Below, one piece after another: positions 35,058 to 46,285 of a stretch of DNA of 64,000 nt (its first letter is position 1; each line of letters begins with the position of its first letter). The translations under genes were made by a program, and so were the position numbers. The notes beneath the pieces are model-generated. The model was given only the letters and a program-made list of their open reading frames with translations, was not told the origin of the DNA and did no database searches. The DNA is from Arthrobacter sp. Soil764 (GTDB lineage: Bacteria; Actinomycetota; Actinomycetes; Actinomycetales; Micrococcaceae), in NCBI RefSeq assembly GCF_001428075.1, contig NZ_LMSI01000002.1, positions 1 through 64,000 on the forward strand. The letters are read 5' to 3'.

Positions 35058-36671
35058 ATGTCCCGTCCGGTTCCAGCCGTTGATGCCCTTCTTGCCACTT
35101 ACGGTGCTCCTGATGCCTGCGCCGCCGAGCTCCTGTGCGACAGCCACGATCCCAACAAAGTTGCCTTCACGGTGGTCGCCGCCGACCTCTCCGCGGAGGA
35201 CATCACCTACGGCGAGCTCCGGGAGCGCTCGGAACGGGGAGCGGCTGCCTTGGCAGAGCTGGGGGTTGGCCCTGGAGATGCGGTGGCCACCCTGATGCGA
35301 AAGTCCGCCGACCTTGTGGTCATGCTCCTGGCCATTTGGCGGCGCGGGGCTGTCCATGTGCCGCTGTTCACTGCCTTCGCGTGGCCGGCCATCGAACTTC
35401 GCCTCACCGCGTCCGGAGCAAAGGTTGTGATTACTGACGCGGACCAGCGGGCGAAGATCCAGGAAACCACTGCCGCCGTGGTGGTTGCCGGTGCAGAAGC
35501 CTCCAGTCCGGACCTGGCGCTCACGACGCTCCTGGCCGGGCAGCAACCCGGAATCGCGGCCGAAGCTGTGGGAGGTGACGGGGACCTGGTGCTGATCTTT
35601 ACGTCCGGCACCACGGGTGCTCCCAAGGGTGTGCCGGTGCCCGTCCGGGCGCTGGCCGCGTTCCGCCAGTACGTCGAAGTGGGCCTGGACGTCAGTGAAG
35701 AGGACGTCTTCTGGAATGCCGCAGATCCCGGCTGGGCATATGGCCTGTACTACGGGATCCTGGGGCCCATGGCGGCAGGGCGTCGCAACCTGTTGCTGCG
35801 GCCGGGGTTTTCGCCGGAACTCAGCTTTAAGGTGTTGGAGGCGTTTTCGGTCACCAACTTCGCGGCTGCTCCCACGGTGTACCGCACCATGCGCGCAAAA
35901 ACCGACGCCGGAACGGGACCCTTCCGGCTGCGGCGGGCCTCCTCCGCCGGCGAACCGCTGACCCCCGAAGTGATCAGCTGGGCCCGTGAGGTGCTGGGCG
36001 TTCCCGTCCGGGACCACTACGGACAGACCGAACACGGCATGATGATCATCAATGCCTGGCATGACGAGGTCAGGACGGAGCTCAGGCCCGGATCCATGGG
36101 CCGGCCCCTGCCGGGGTGGAGCTGCGCTGTCCTCAAGGACAACGCCGACGAGCCGGCCGCGCCGGGCGAACTGGGCCGCGTCGCCGTCAACGTGGCCGAA
36201 AGCCCCATGATGTGGTTCAGGGGGTACCGGGACGCCCCGGACAAGACGGCCGAAAGGTTCAGCGCGGACGCCAAGTGGTACCTGACCGGTGACGCGGGCA
36301 TGGTGGACGCGGACGGCTACTACTTCTTCTCTTCCCGGGATGACGACGTGATCATCATGGCCGGATACCGGATTGGCCCTTTCGACGTTGAGAGCGTCCT
36401 TGCCACCCACCCGGCGGTCCTGGAAACTGCCGTGGTGGGCGCCCCCGACGAACTGCGCGGAGAAGTCCTGGAGGCCTATGTCGTGCTGGCGGAAGGGACC
36501 AACGGCAGTGACGCCTTAGTGGCCGAACTCCAGACCATGGTCAAGACGCAGTTCGCCGCGCACGCCTACCCGCGCCGCATCCACTTCGTGTCGGACCTGC
36601 CCAAGACGCCGTCGGGGAAGCTGCAGCGCTACATCCTGAGGCAGCAGCGGGCCGCGGAGGCGGGCAGCTAG
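35058..36671 (+). CDS. AMP-forming acyl-CoA synthetase (medium-chain/acetyl-CoA synthetase-like)
   Basis: 537 aa, AGGAG upstream of ATG. Adenylation motifs: P-loop LIFTSGTTGAPKGVP near residue 180, YGQTEHGMM (A5), GDAGMVDADGYYFFSSRDDDVIIMAGYRIGP (A7-A8 hinge), and the acylation lysine region PKTPSGKLQRYIL near the C-terminus. It activates a carboxylic acid to acyl-AMP, then acyl-CoA. The MACS-like sequence suggests short or medium-chain acids; the exact substrate is open. It stands alone, 55 bases after the response regulator. Confidence 0.9.
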   Translation: MSRPVPAVDALLATYGAPDACAAELLCDSHDPNKVAFTVVAADLSAEDITYGELRERSERGAAALAELGVGPGDAVATLMRKSADLVVMLLAIWRRGAVHVPLFTAFAWPAIELRLTASGAKVVITDADQRAKIQETTAAVVVAGAEASSPDLALTTLLAGQQPGIAAEAVGGDGDLVLIFTSGTTGAPKGVPVPVRALAAFRQYVEVGLDVSEEDVFWNAADPGWAYGLYYGILGPMAAGRRNLLLRPGFSPELSFKVLEAFSVTNFAAAPTVYRTMRAKTDAGTGPFRLRRASSAGEPLTPEVISWAREVLGVPVRDHYGQTEHGMMIINAWHDEVRTELRPGSMGRPLPGWSCAVLKDNADEPAAPGELGRVAVNVAESPMMWFRGYRDAPDKTAERFSADAKWYLTGDAGMVDADGYYFFSSRDDDVIIMAGYRIGPFDVESVLATHPAVLETAVVGAPDELRGEVLEAYVVLAEGTNGSDALVAELQTMVKTQFAAHAYPRRIHFVSDLPKTPSGKLQRYILRQQRAAEAGS

Positions 36672-36682
36672 AGGACAGGAAG

Positions 36683-36747
36683 AGGACGACGGCGCTGCCT
36701 GGCACCGTGGTTCTGAAGCCATGGGTGCCGCACACCGCCGTCGTCCT
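36683..36747. terminator. Large imperfect hairpin between convergent genes
   Basis: AGGACGACGGCG (36683-36694) pairs with CGCCGTCGTCCT (36736-36747), and inner GGCACC/GGTGCC add a second stem. The long loop makes it a weaker terminator candidate than the others. Confidence 0.6.
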
Positions 36748-36763
36748 TCCTTTTGCGGTCCCG

Positions 36764-37957
36764 TCAGGCCGCCCCGCCCAGCAGGCCCTGCCTGGTGAGG
36801 TCGGCGGTGACCAAGCGGGCCAGTTCCGCTGCACCTGCCCGGTTGGGGTGCAGGGTGTCGCCGGTCATGAACAGGGCCAATGTTCTTTCCGGCCCGATCT
36901 CCGTGAAGTAGGCGGAGGACAGGACGTTCAGGTCCACCAGCGGCACCTCTTCCTCCTGTGCCAGGTCCACTGTGGAGTGCCGGTACCAGCGGTTGATTGA
37001 AGTGTGGATCCCGTCCACGAAGTCGGTGGCCCGGCCCTGAGGTGTGACCAGGACGGGGGTGGCGCCGGTGGCGGCCACCTGGCGGACCATGTCGCGCATG
37101 ATCTCCTTGAACTCGGTTTCGGTGGTGGCGTTCTTCGCGGCGGTGTCGTTGATACCCATTTCGAGGAGGAACAGGTCGCCCGGCTTGATGTACTGCAGGA
37201 TGGCCTCGAGTTGGCCGTCGTTGCGGAAGCCGCGGGCAATCTGGCCTCCTGTGGCCATGTTCCGGATATCGAAGGCCTCCCGGTCCACGAACTGCGGGAG
37301 CATCTGGCCCCAGCCGCCCTGGACGCTTGTTTCCAAGGGGTAGTAGTTGGCCACGGTGGAGTCGCCGCCCACCCAGATGGTGGGGTCCATCTCCGGGTGG
37401 CGGGACACCTTTTCAATCTCCAGCGAGCTCAAGGTGAAGGCCGTTCCCACTTTGCCCTCGGTGGCCAGCAGGTTCAGCTGGCCGTCCGTCACCGGGATCT
37501 CAAAGGAATCCGTGGCGCCGTTGCCGGTGAGGTTCATGGCCTGGAAGACCCCTTCAGCCGCGATGCTTGCCCGGGACGTGTCGCCCAGGGTGACTGTGAC
37601 TTTGTACAGACCCTCCTTCAGATCCACGTTAAAAGTGTTGGTGCTCTTGGTTCCAAACTCCAGGAAACGGACTGCATCGCTGCCGGCGCCGCTGCCCTTT
37701 GCCGGGACGTTGACCATGTGTTCAGGGGCGTTGAAACCGTAGCGTTTGTCCGGGCTGTACGCGTCCGCTGCGCTGACCCCGGTATAGCCCTGCTCTACGG
37801 GACCGCCGCCGAAGTCGAAGCGATAGTTGCTGGGCTCGGCATTGGCTGCGGGAGCGGACACCGTGAGTCCTGCGCCTGCGGCCAGCGCGGCTACAGCAAG
37901 GGAACAAGCCAGGGGCCTGTGGACCCGTGATCGGAAGGTGGGCAGTTTTGCCGTCAC
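36764..37957 (-). CDS. Secreted rhamnogalacturonan acetylesterase-like SGNH hydrolase (CE12 type)
   Basis: 397 aa from GTG 37957, which has AAAGGAG six bases upstream; ATG 37996 is an alternative. The signal peptide ends near APAANAEPS. A beta-sandwich N-terminal domain (YRFDFGGGPVEQGYTGV) leads to the esterase with all SGNH blocks: GGDSTVANYY (catalytic Ser), GGQIARGF, EMGINDTA (GxND), and DTLHPNRAGAAEL (Asp-x-x-His). This matches rhamnogalacturonan acetylesterases, which strip acetyl groups from pectin RG-I before lyases act. Palindromic sites upstream suggest LacI-type control shared with the PL11 gene. Confidence 0.9.
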   Translation of the reverse strand: MTAKLPTFRSRVHRPLACSLAVAALAAGAGLTVSAPAANAEPSNYRFDFGGGPVEQGYTGVSAADAYSPDKRYGFNAPEHMVNVPAKGSGAGSDAVRFLEFGTKSTNTFNVDLKEGLYKVTVTLGDTSRASIAAEGVFQAMNLTGNGATDSFEIPVTDGQLNLLATEGKVGTAFTLSSLEIEKVSRHPEMDPTIWVGGDSTVANYYPLETSVQGGWGQMLPQFVDREAFDIRNMATGGQIARGFRNDGQLEAILQYIKPGDLFLLEMGINDTAAKNATTETEFKEIMRDMVRQVAATGATPVLVTPQGRATDFVDGIHTSINRWYRHSTVDLAQEEEVPLVDLNVLSSAYFTEIGPERTLALFMTGDTLHPNRAGAAELARLVTADLTRQGLLGGAA

Positions 37958-37998
37958 GTTCATCTCCTTTGATGGGCGTGGATTGAATCCACGCATGG

Positions 37999-38012
37999 TT
38001 GTATCGATTCAA
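37999..38012. promoter_or_regulatory. TTGTATCGATTCAA, probable LacI-family operator
   Basis: A near-perfect palindrome, 42 bases upstream of the GTG start of the acetylesterase. Read on the gene's strand its core is TGAATCGATACA, matching TGAAACGTTACA upstream of the PL11 lyase. Confidence 0.6.
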
Positions 38013-38068
38013 AAAATTCGGTGGGTAGGTCGATCCCTAAAGCCTGGCGTGTGGGGTGGGCATGATGC

Positions 38069-38093
38069 CGCTGTTACAAACTTTGTAACAGCG
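38069..38093. promoter_or_regulatory. 25-bp perfect palindrome of unknown binder
   Basis: Twelve-base arms (CGCTGTTACAAA and its complement) flank a single C. It lies between the acetylesterase gene and the small gene at 38239. AT-rich inner arms and the one-base centre fit a dimeric repressor site better than a terminator. Confidence 0.6.
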
Positions 38094-38238
38094 CTAAACG
38101 TTCGAAGTCAAGATAATTTGGGAGATTGGTGTGAGGTTTTGATGGTTCCTGTTCGCCGGCAAAAGTGATGCCCCCTTTACCGGCGCCTTTTGCCGTTGGG
38201 GCTGTTAGCGTGGAGGCCCAGTCACAGAAGGAGGAGCG

Positions 38239-38421
38239 ATGTCCATCAACTCACCTGATTCACTGCCCGAGGATGAGCCGCAGGAAGGGTCCACGGCCGG
38301 CAAAGGGAATGCCAACGGCGGGATCCCCGGGGGTAAGGACGGCGTAGGGATTTCCGATGGTGCCGAGCCCAACACCTTCGAACCCGAGGAAGATCCTGAT
38401 GCCACGGCGGGGCCTGCTTGA
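38239..38421 (+). CDS. Small acidic hypothetical protein
   Basis: 60 aa, with an excellent ribosome-binding site (AAGGAGGAG) before ATG 38239. Rich in Asp, Glu, Gly, Pro and Ser with no hydrophobic segment; probably disordered. A CCTTGAG/CTCAAGG hairpin (38442-38461) follows and may end transcription. Function unknown; it resembles the small proteins at 14358 and 29141 in composition. Confidence 0.65.
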   Translation: MSINSPDSLPEDEPQEGSTAGKGNANGGIPGGKDGVGISDGAEPNTFEPEEDPDATAGPA

Positions 38422-38564
38422 TTGAGGATCCTTGAAGAACTCCTTGAGGCCCCTCTCAAGGTTGGCTCAAGATTGGCCGAAGGTGCCCAAATTGGCACTT
38501 TGACCAACCTACTGACCGGTAGTTTGTAACTGCTTGCCCGCCATTTCCCCCGGCAGGGAAGCAA

Positions 38565-38603
38565 GAAGCCCCCGCGCTGGAGCTAGACTCGCGCGGGGGC
38601 TTC
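38565..38603 (-). terminator. Perfect 13-bp hairpin terminator
   Basis: GAAGCCCCCGCGC pairs with GCGCGGGGGCTTC across a 13-base loop, 18 bases past the stop of the monooxygenase-like gene. Confidence 0.8.
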
Positions 38604-38621
38604 CCCCATGTTCCGGCCGCG

Positions 38622-38924
38622 TCAGTGGTTCGGCAAACTCACGCGCTCGAAGTGCTCCACGGTCGGGAACGGCTCATAGAACCTGTGCAGCAGGGTCCGC
38701 CACTGCTGGTACTCGGGAGAGCCGCGGAAGCCGAGCGTGTGGTCCTCCAGCTTCTCCCACTCGACCAGCAGCAGGTAGGTGCCAGGGGATTCGATCGAGC
38801 GGGACAGCGACAACGACATGAAGCCCGGCATCGAGGCAATGATGGGGCGGGCCTGGCGGAACGCGGCCTCGAATTGCTCCTCGCGGCCAGGGATGACGGG
38901 AAGCAGCGCATGTTCAGTAATCAC
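38622..38924 (-). CDS. Antibiotic biosynthesis monooxygenase (ABM)-fold protein
   Basis: 100 aa from GTG 38924. A ferredoxin-like ABM domain: ITEHALLPVIPGREEQFEAAFRQA at the N-terminus, FMSLSLSRSIESPGTYLLLVEWE in the centre, and HFERVSLP at the end. Such small dimeric proteins include heme-degrading and quinol-oxidising enzymes, but most remain untested. Monocistronic or read with the GNAT gene 37 bases upstream. Confidence 0.8.
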   Translation of the reverse strand: MITEHALLPVIPGREEQFEAAFRQARPIIASMPGFMSLSLSRSIESPGTYLLLVEWEKLEDHTLGFRGSPEYQQWRTLLHRFYEPFPTVEHFERVSLPNH

Positions 38925-38961
38925 CGGGCAAGTCTGGCAGACCGGTGGGGAATACGCCTGG

Positions 38962-39480
38962 CTACACGTTATCGATCCAGTAGCGGCGCTTGCCGTTGCG
39001 CGTGTCCTCATACTGGCCACCGTTTTTCTCGATGGTTGCCCGCGATCCGGCGTTGTCCTCGTCGCAGGTCAGGAGAACCCGTTCGATCCCGAGTGACCGC
39101 GCCACGGGAAGCGCGTCCGCAAGGGCTTGCGCTGCATGGCCCCGCCGCCTGGCAGTGGGCCTGACGCTGTAGCCGATGTGCCCGCCTTCGTTGAGGAGGT
39201 AGTCGGTCAACTCATGCCTGATGGCCAGCGAGCCCACGAACCTGCCGCCGTCGACAATCCAAAGGTAGGTGCAGGGCACAAAGCGGGGCTTGCGCACGGT
39301 TTCGGGCAGGGCGTCCTTGACCAGGGCATCGACGAAGCGGCCAAACACCTTGGCGTCCTTGAGATCGTCCAGGGACCAGCCGTCGGCACCCGCACCGTCC
39401 TGGCGGGCACCCGCAAACTCCGCGGCTGCTTCAAGCCAGGAACGGTGGAAACTGACGTTTGGGGCAATGAGTTGGGCCAT
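38962..39480 (-). CDS. GNAT family N-acetyltransferase
   Basis: 172 aa from ATG 39480. The GNAT core is visible: FVPCTYLWIVDGGRFVGSLAIRHEL (beta 2-4), the acetyl-CoA loop SVRPTARRRGHAAQAL (about residue 115), and LGIERVLLTCDEDNAGSRATIEKNGG (motif B with the Asn). The central beta-strand resembles YkkB/COG3981-like acetyltransferases. Substrate unknown. Confidence 0.86.
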   Translation of the reverse strand: MAQLIAPNVSFHRSWLEAAAEFAGARQDGAGADGWSLDDLKDAKVFGRFVDALVKDALPETVRKPRFVPCTYLWIVDGGRFVGSLAIRHELTDYLLNEGGHIGYSVRPTARRRGHAAQALADALPVARSLGIERVLLTCDEDNAGSRATIEKNGGQYEDTRNGKRRYWIDNV

Positions 39481-39604
39481 CACAAGATCCTACGGTGCCG
39501 GGCGCACCTGCCGGCCGCGCCGGGCGAGCGCGTTCGGCGGGAAACAGCCATTGGCCTGTACTATCGCCCGGGACCCTAATTCGGGGTCTGGAAGGGGACG
39601 ATCA

Positions 39605-40849
39605 ATGGCGCGCACTCTCGTGGCACCTACAGCCCTCGGGGATCCGATCGGGCGGGACCAGCTACTGCAGGAATACGGTTTGGCATCGCCAACCGGGGAG
39701 GGCCTGCTTGTCGCCGGCGCCGAGCAGTCAATGGAACCCCTTCAAAACCTCGTTGCGCTGGCCGCCAAACTCTGCGGGGTTCCTTACGGAGTGATCAATG
39801 TTGTCACGTCCGACGAGCAGCGCCAGGTGGCCGCCGTCGGTTTTGAAGCCGCAGTCTGTTCGCGGCAGGACTCCATGTGCGCCAAAGTCTTCCTCGCCGG
39901 TGAAACGACTGTTGTTACGGACGCCTCGCTGGATCCCCGCTTCGCGGCTAATCCGTTTGTCACCGGGGAGATCGCCGCCGTGCGGTTTTACGCCTCGGTA
40001 CCGTTGGAAACCGCATCAGGATTCGTGCTCGGCTCCTTGTGTGTATTTTCCGATTCGCGGGCGGTGCCTGATGCGGACCAGCTGGACATGCTGGAAATCC
40101 TGGCCCGCCAGGCGGTGCAACTGCTTGAGCTGCAGCGCCGGACACTGCAGCTGAACAGCGCCCTCCACGAAGTGCGGGAAAGCAACGCCAAGCTGGCAGA
40201 GTTTGCAGGCCGCGTCAGCCACGACCTCCGTGGGCCGCTTACCACCATCCTGGGCTATGTGGAGATGGGTGAGGATGACCCCGGGGTGGACAGCACCCAC
40301 CCGGCCGCTGAGTATTTTCAGCTCATCGGCGCCAGCGGCCACCGGATGCTTGCCATGCTCCAGGACGTCCTGAAGTACTCAAGTGTCGGCGGAGCCATCC
40401 AGCGGCAGCGTGCATCACTCCAGACTGTGGCGGGCGAAGTGGCGCATGATTTGGGCCTGTCGTTTGGACCTGGCTCGGTCCTGGACAGCGATGACTTGAA
40501 GCTGCAGGTTGATCCTGGCCAACTCCGCATCCTGCTGCAGAACCTGGTGGCCAATGCAATCAATTACCCGAGCCCGGACCGGGAGCTTGAGGTGCGGATC
40601 AGCGGCATGTCCAACTATCACGGGACCACGGTGTTGGTGGCAGACAATGGCAAGGGGATTGCCCCGGAGGACCGGCAGCGCGTGCTGGAACCCCTGGTCC
40701 GGCTGCACCGGGAGGGCGACGGACAAGGTTCGGGCCTGGGCCTGGCCACCTGCCGGCGGATTGCGGAAGCCCATGGGGGAGAGCTGAGCCTGAAGGAGAC
40801 GCCTGGCGGCGGCACCACCGTGGTGATCAGCTTTCCCGCTGAACACTAG
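39605..40849 (+). CDS. GAF-domain sensor histidine kinase (cytoplasmic)
   Basis: 414 aa from ATG 39605, with GAAGGGG upstream; the long upstream open frame is not part of the protein. A GAF domain (about 40-185; CGVPYGVINVVTSDEQRQVAAVGFE, VFLAGETTVVTDASLDPRF, GFVLGSLCVFSD) is followed by HisKA with phospho-His in EFAGRVSHDLRGPLTTILGY (about residue 205) and HATPase (LLQNLVANAINYPSP, VADNGKGIAP, GSGLGLATCRRIAEAHGG). There is no membrane segment. No adjacent response regulator, so an orphan kinase. Confidence 0.92.
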   Translation: MARTLVAPTALGDPIGRDQLLQEYGLASPTGEGLLVAGAEQSMEPLQNLVALAAKLCGVPYGVINVVTSDEQRQVAAVGFEAAVCSRQDSMCAKVFLAGETTVVTDASLDPRFAANPFVTGEIAAVRFYASVPLETASGFVLGSLCVFSDSRAVPDADQLDMLEILARQAVQLLELQRRTLQLNSALHEVRESNAKLAEFAGRVSHDLRGPLTTILGYVEMGEDDPGVDSTHPAAEYFQLIGASGHRMLAMLQDVLKYSSVGGAIQRQRASLQTVAGEVAHDLGLSFGPGSVLDSDDLKLQVDPGQLRILLQNLVANAINYPSPDRELEVRISGMSNYHGTTVLVADNGKGIAPEDRQRVLEPLVRLHREGDGQGSGLGLATCRRIAEAHGGELSLKETPGGGTTVVISFPAEH

Positions 40850-40862
40850 GCGCTTAAAGGGC

Positions 40863-40894
40863 TCCGGGCCGACTGCAGTTGCAGCCGGCCCGGA
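40863..40894. terminator. 15-bp hairpin with one mismatch, bidirectional
   Basis: TCCGGGCCGACTGCA pairs with TGCAGCCGGCCCGGA apart from one A-C pair, midway between the convergent kinase and katG genes. Confidence 0.7.
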
Positions 40895-40917
40895 CACACC
40901 GGTTCAGTTCACCTTGG

Positions 40918-44689
<3,772 letters not shown>

Positions 44690-44716
44690 TTGTGGTGCTC
44701 GGAGCAATTGAGCACA

Positions 44717-45043
44717 TCACGCTTTGTGCACCGCGCCCAGTTCGATGAGCAGGACGCCGCCGATGATGAGGCCGAGGCCGAGCATCATGACGGGGGTGAT
44801 GGCCTCCTTGAAGAAGACCCGGCTGGCCAAGGCAGTCAGTGCAACGCCGGCCGCGGCCCAGATGCCGTAGGCAACGCCGAGGCTCATGCCTTGGTCCAGG
44901 GTCAGCGTGAGGAGCGTGAACGCCAGGACATAGCCGACGCCGACCGGGACGTACCAGCGCCGCTTACCGGTGGAAGCGACCCGCAGGAGGAGGGTGGCGC
45001 TGACTTCAGTGAGGATTGCCGCTGCCAGCAGCAGCCACATCAT
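44717..45043 (-). CDS. SMR family transporter subunit (downstream partner)
   Basis: 108 aa, four membrane helices. The substrate/proton Glu is in helix 1 (AAAILTEVSATLLLRVA), and VAYGIWAAAGVALTAL is the helix-3 motif. Its start overlaps the upstream SMR gene stop by four bases (ATGA), so both are made together, a layout typical of paired SMR heterodimers such as EbrAB. Exports cationic drugs or guanidinium-like compounds; which one is unknown. Confidence 0.9.
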   Translation of the reverse strand: MMWLLLAAAILTEVSATLLLRVASTGKRRWYVPVGVGYVLAFTLLTLTLDQGMSLGVAYGIWAAAGVALTALASRVFFKEAITPVMMLGLGLIIGGVLLIELGAVHKA

Positions 45044-45396
45044 GAGTTGACCATTTCTTTGGCAGGTTCCTCCGCCGGCTCCTTGTGCGAGCCGAGTTCA
45101 ACGCAGAGCACGCCGCCAATCACCATGGCGACGCCGATCATCATCACCGGGGTCAGTGCTTCGCCGAAGATGACGGCGGCCAGCAGCACGGTGAGTGTCA
45201 CGCCCAGCGCAGCCCAGATGCCGTAGGCAGCGCCGAGGCCCAGGCCTTTGCGGAGGACGCCGGCGAGGAAAGCGAAAGACGCCGAATAACCGAGGACAAC
45301 CACGATGAAGAAAGCAGGATTATCAAGGGCCGCTTTCAAGGAGAGTGACGCTGTCACCTCACTCAGGATGGCGCCGGCAAGGAAAATCCACTTCAT
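45040..45396 (-). CDS. SMR family transporter subunit (upstream partner)
   Basis: 118 aa, four helices with Glu in helix 1 (AGAILSEVTASLSLKAA), AAYGIWAALGVTLTVLLA in helix 3, and a charged C-terminal tail (SHKEPAEEPAKEMVNS) that the partner lacks. Unequal tails are common in paired SMR subunits inserted in opposite orientations. Likely forms a heterodimer with the next gene. Confidence 0.9.
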   Translation of the reverse strand: MKWIFLAGAILSEVTASLSLKAALDNPAFFIVVVLGYSASFAFLAGVLRKGLGLGAAYGIWAALGVTLTVLLAAVIFGEALTPVMMIGVAMVIGGVLCVELGSHKEPAEEPAKEMVNS

Positions 45397-45462
45397 CTAA
45401 GTCCTTGAAAAGTCGTTTGGGCTGGTTCCCGTGGATGCAACGCCGCGATTGCTGCTGGTGTT

Positions 45463-45502
45463 CCCGCACTTCCCGCCGGTAAGGACAGGCGGGAAGTGCG
45501 GG
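45463..45502 (-). terminator. 15-bp hairpin terminator after the isochorismatase-like gene
   Basis: CCCGCACTTCCCGCC pairs with GGCGGGAAGTGCGGG around a ten-base loop, eight bases past the stop at 45510. Confidence 0.85.
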
Positions 45503-45509
45503 GCGCTGG

Positions 45510-46148
45510 CTAGGTTTGCGGGGCCAGTTCCAGTCCGGCCACCGCGGAGCTGCCGAGGTCGCTGCCGGTGAGTGGCTGCTGCGCGGCCAGGGCATTGGCC
45601 CAGGTGTTGGTATCGGCTACTGCTGCCCAGTTCGAGTTCAGCAGCGCGAGCAGCGTGGTGTGCACAGTTTTTGCGTCGGCGGAACCTGCGTCATTGGCGA
45701 GGTTGATGGCACCCGTGGCATCGGCGAGGACTTCGGTGCTGAAGCCGAGGAACTCTGCCTCCACGGCGGAGGCGAGCACGCAATTGTTGGTCATGTAGCC
45801 CACCAAGGTGGCCGTGTCGACGTCGTGCTTCCGAAGCCATTCGGCGAGGTCCGTGCCGGCGTACACCGAGCCGTACTGCTTGATCAGCGTCTTCCATTCA
45901 CCCGTCCTGCGGCGTTCGATCTCGGGGTGCAGCTCGAAGGCAGGGGTGCCGGGAGCAAACACCGGCGCGCCTTCACCGGCGGAGTGCTGGATCGCAGCGA
46001 TGGGGATGCCGGCGGCGGTGGCAGCGTCAACCGCTTTCGCAATTGCCGGCAGGGACTCCTGGTGCGGCGGGTACTGGATTTCGAGGGGGCCGCTGAAGTA
46101 CTGCTGCTGCACATCGATGAGGATGAGGGCGCGGCGGGGGCTGCTCAT
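45510..46148 (-). CDS. Isochorismatase-like cysteine hydrolase
   Basis: 212 aa from ATG 46148. The catalytic triad is visible: Asp in ALILIDVQQQYF (about residue 12), Lys in EWKTLIKQYGSVY, and Cys in VGYMTNNCVLASAVEAEFLG. The family includes nicotinamidases, N-carbamoyl hydrolases and isochorismatases; the sequence does not decide. It is divergent from a GlxA-type regulator, which often controls such hydrolases. Confidence 0.88.
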   Translation of the reverse strand: MSSPRRALILIDVQQQYFSGPLEIQYPPHQESLPAIAKAVDAATAAGIPIAAIQHSAGEGAPVFAPGTPAFELHPEIERRRTGEWKTLIKQYGSVYAGTDLAEWLRKHDVDTATLVGYMTNNCVLASAVEAEFLGFSTEVLADATGAINLANDAGSADAKTVHTTLLALLNSNWAAVADTNTWANALAAQQPLTGSDLGSSAVAGLELAPQT

Positions 46149-46285
46149 TGGTCTTGGTTCTCCCTGACGGTTGATTCTGCTGCCGGTTGGCGGACCGTTC
46201 CAGTCTTCCCGCTGGGGATGCGCGTCAACAGTGGCACGAAGGCAGATGTACGATGGATTCGGGCCAAAGGTGGGAAGGGGCAAGG

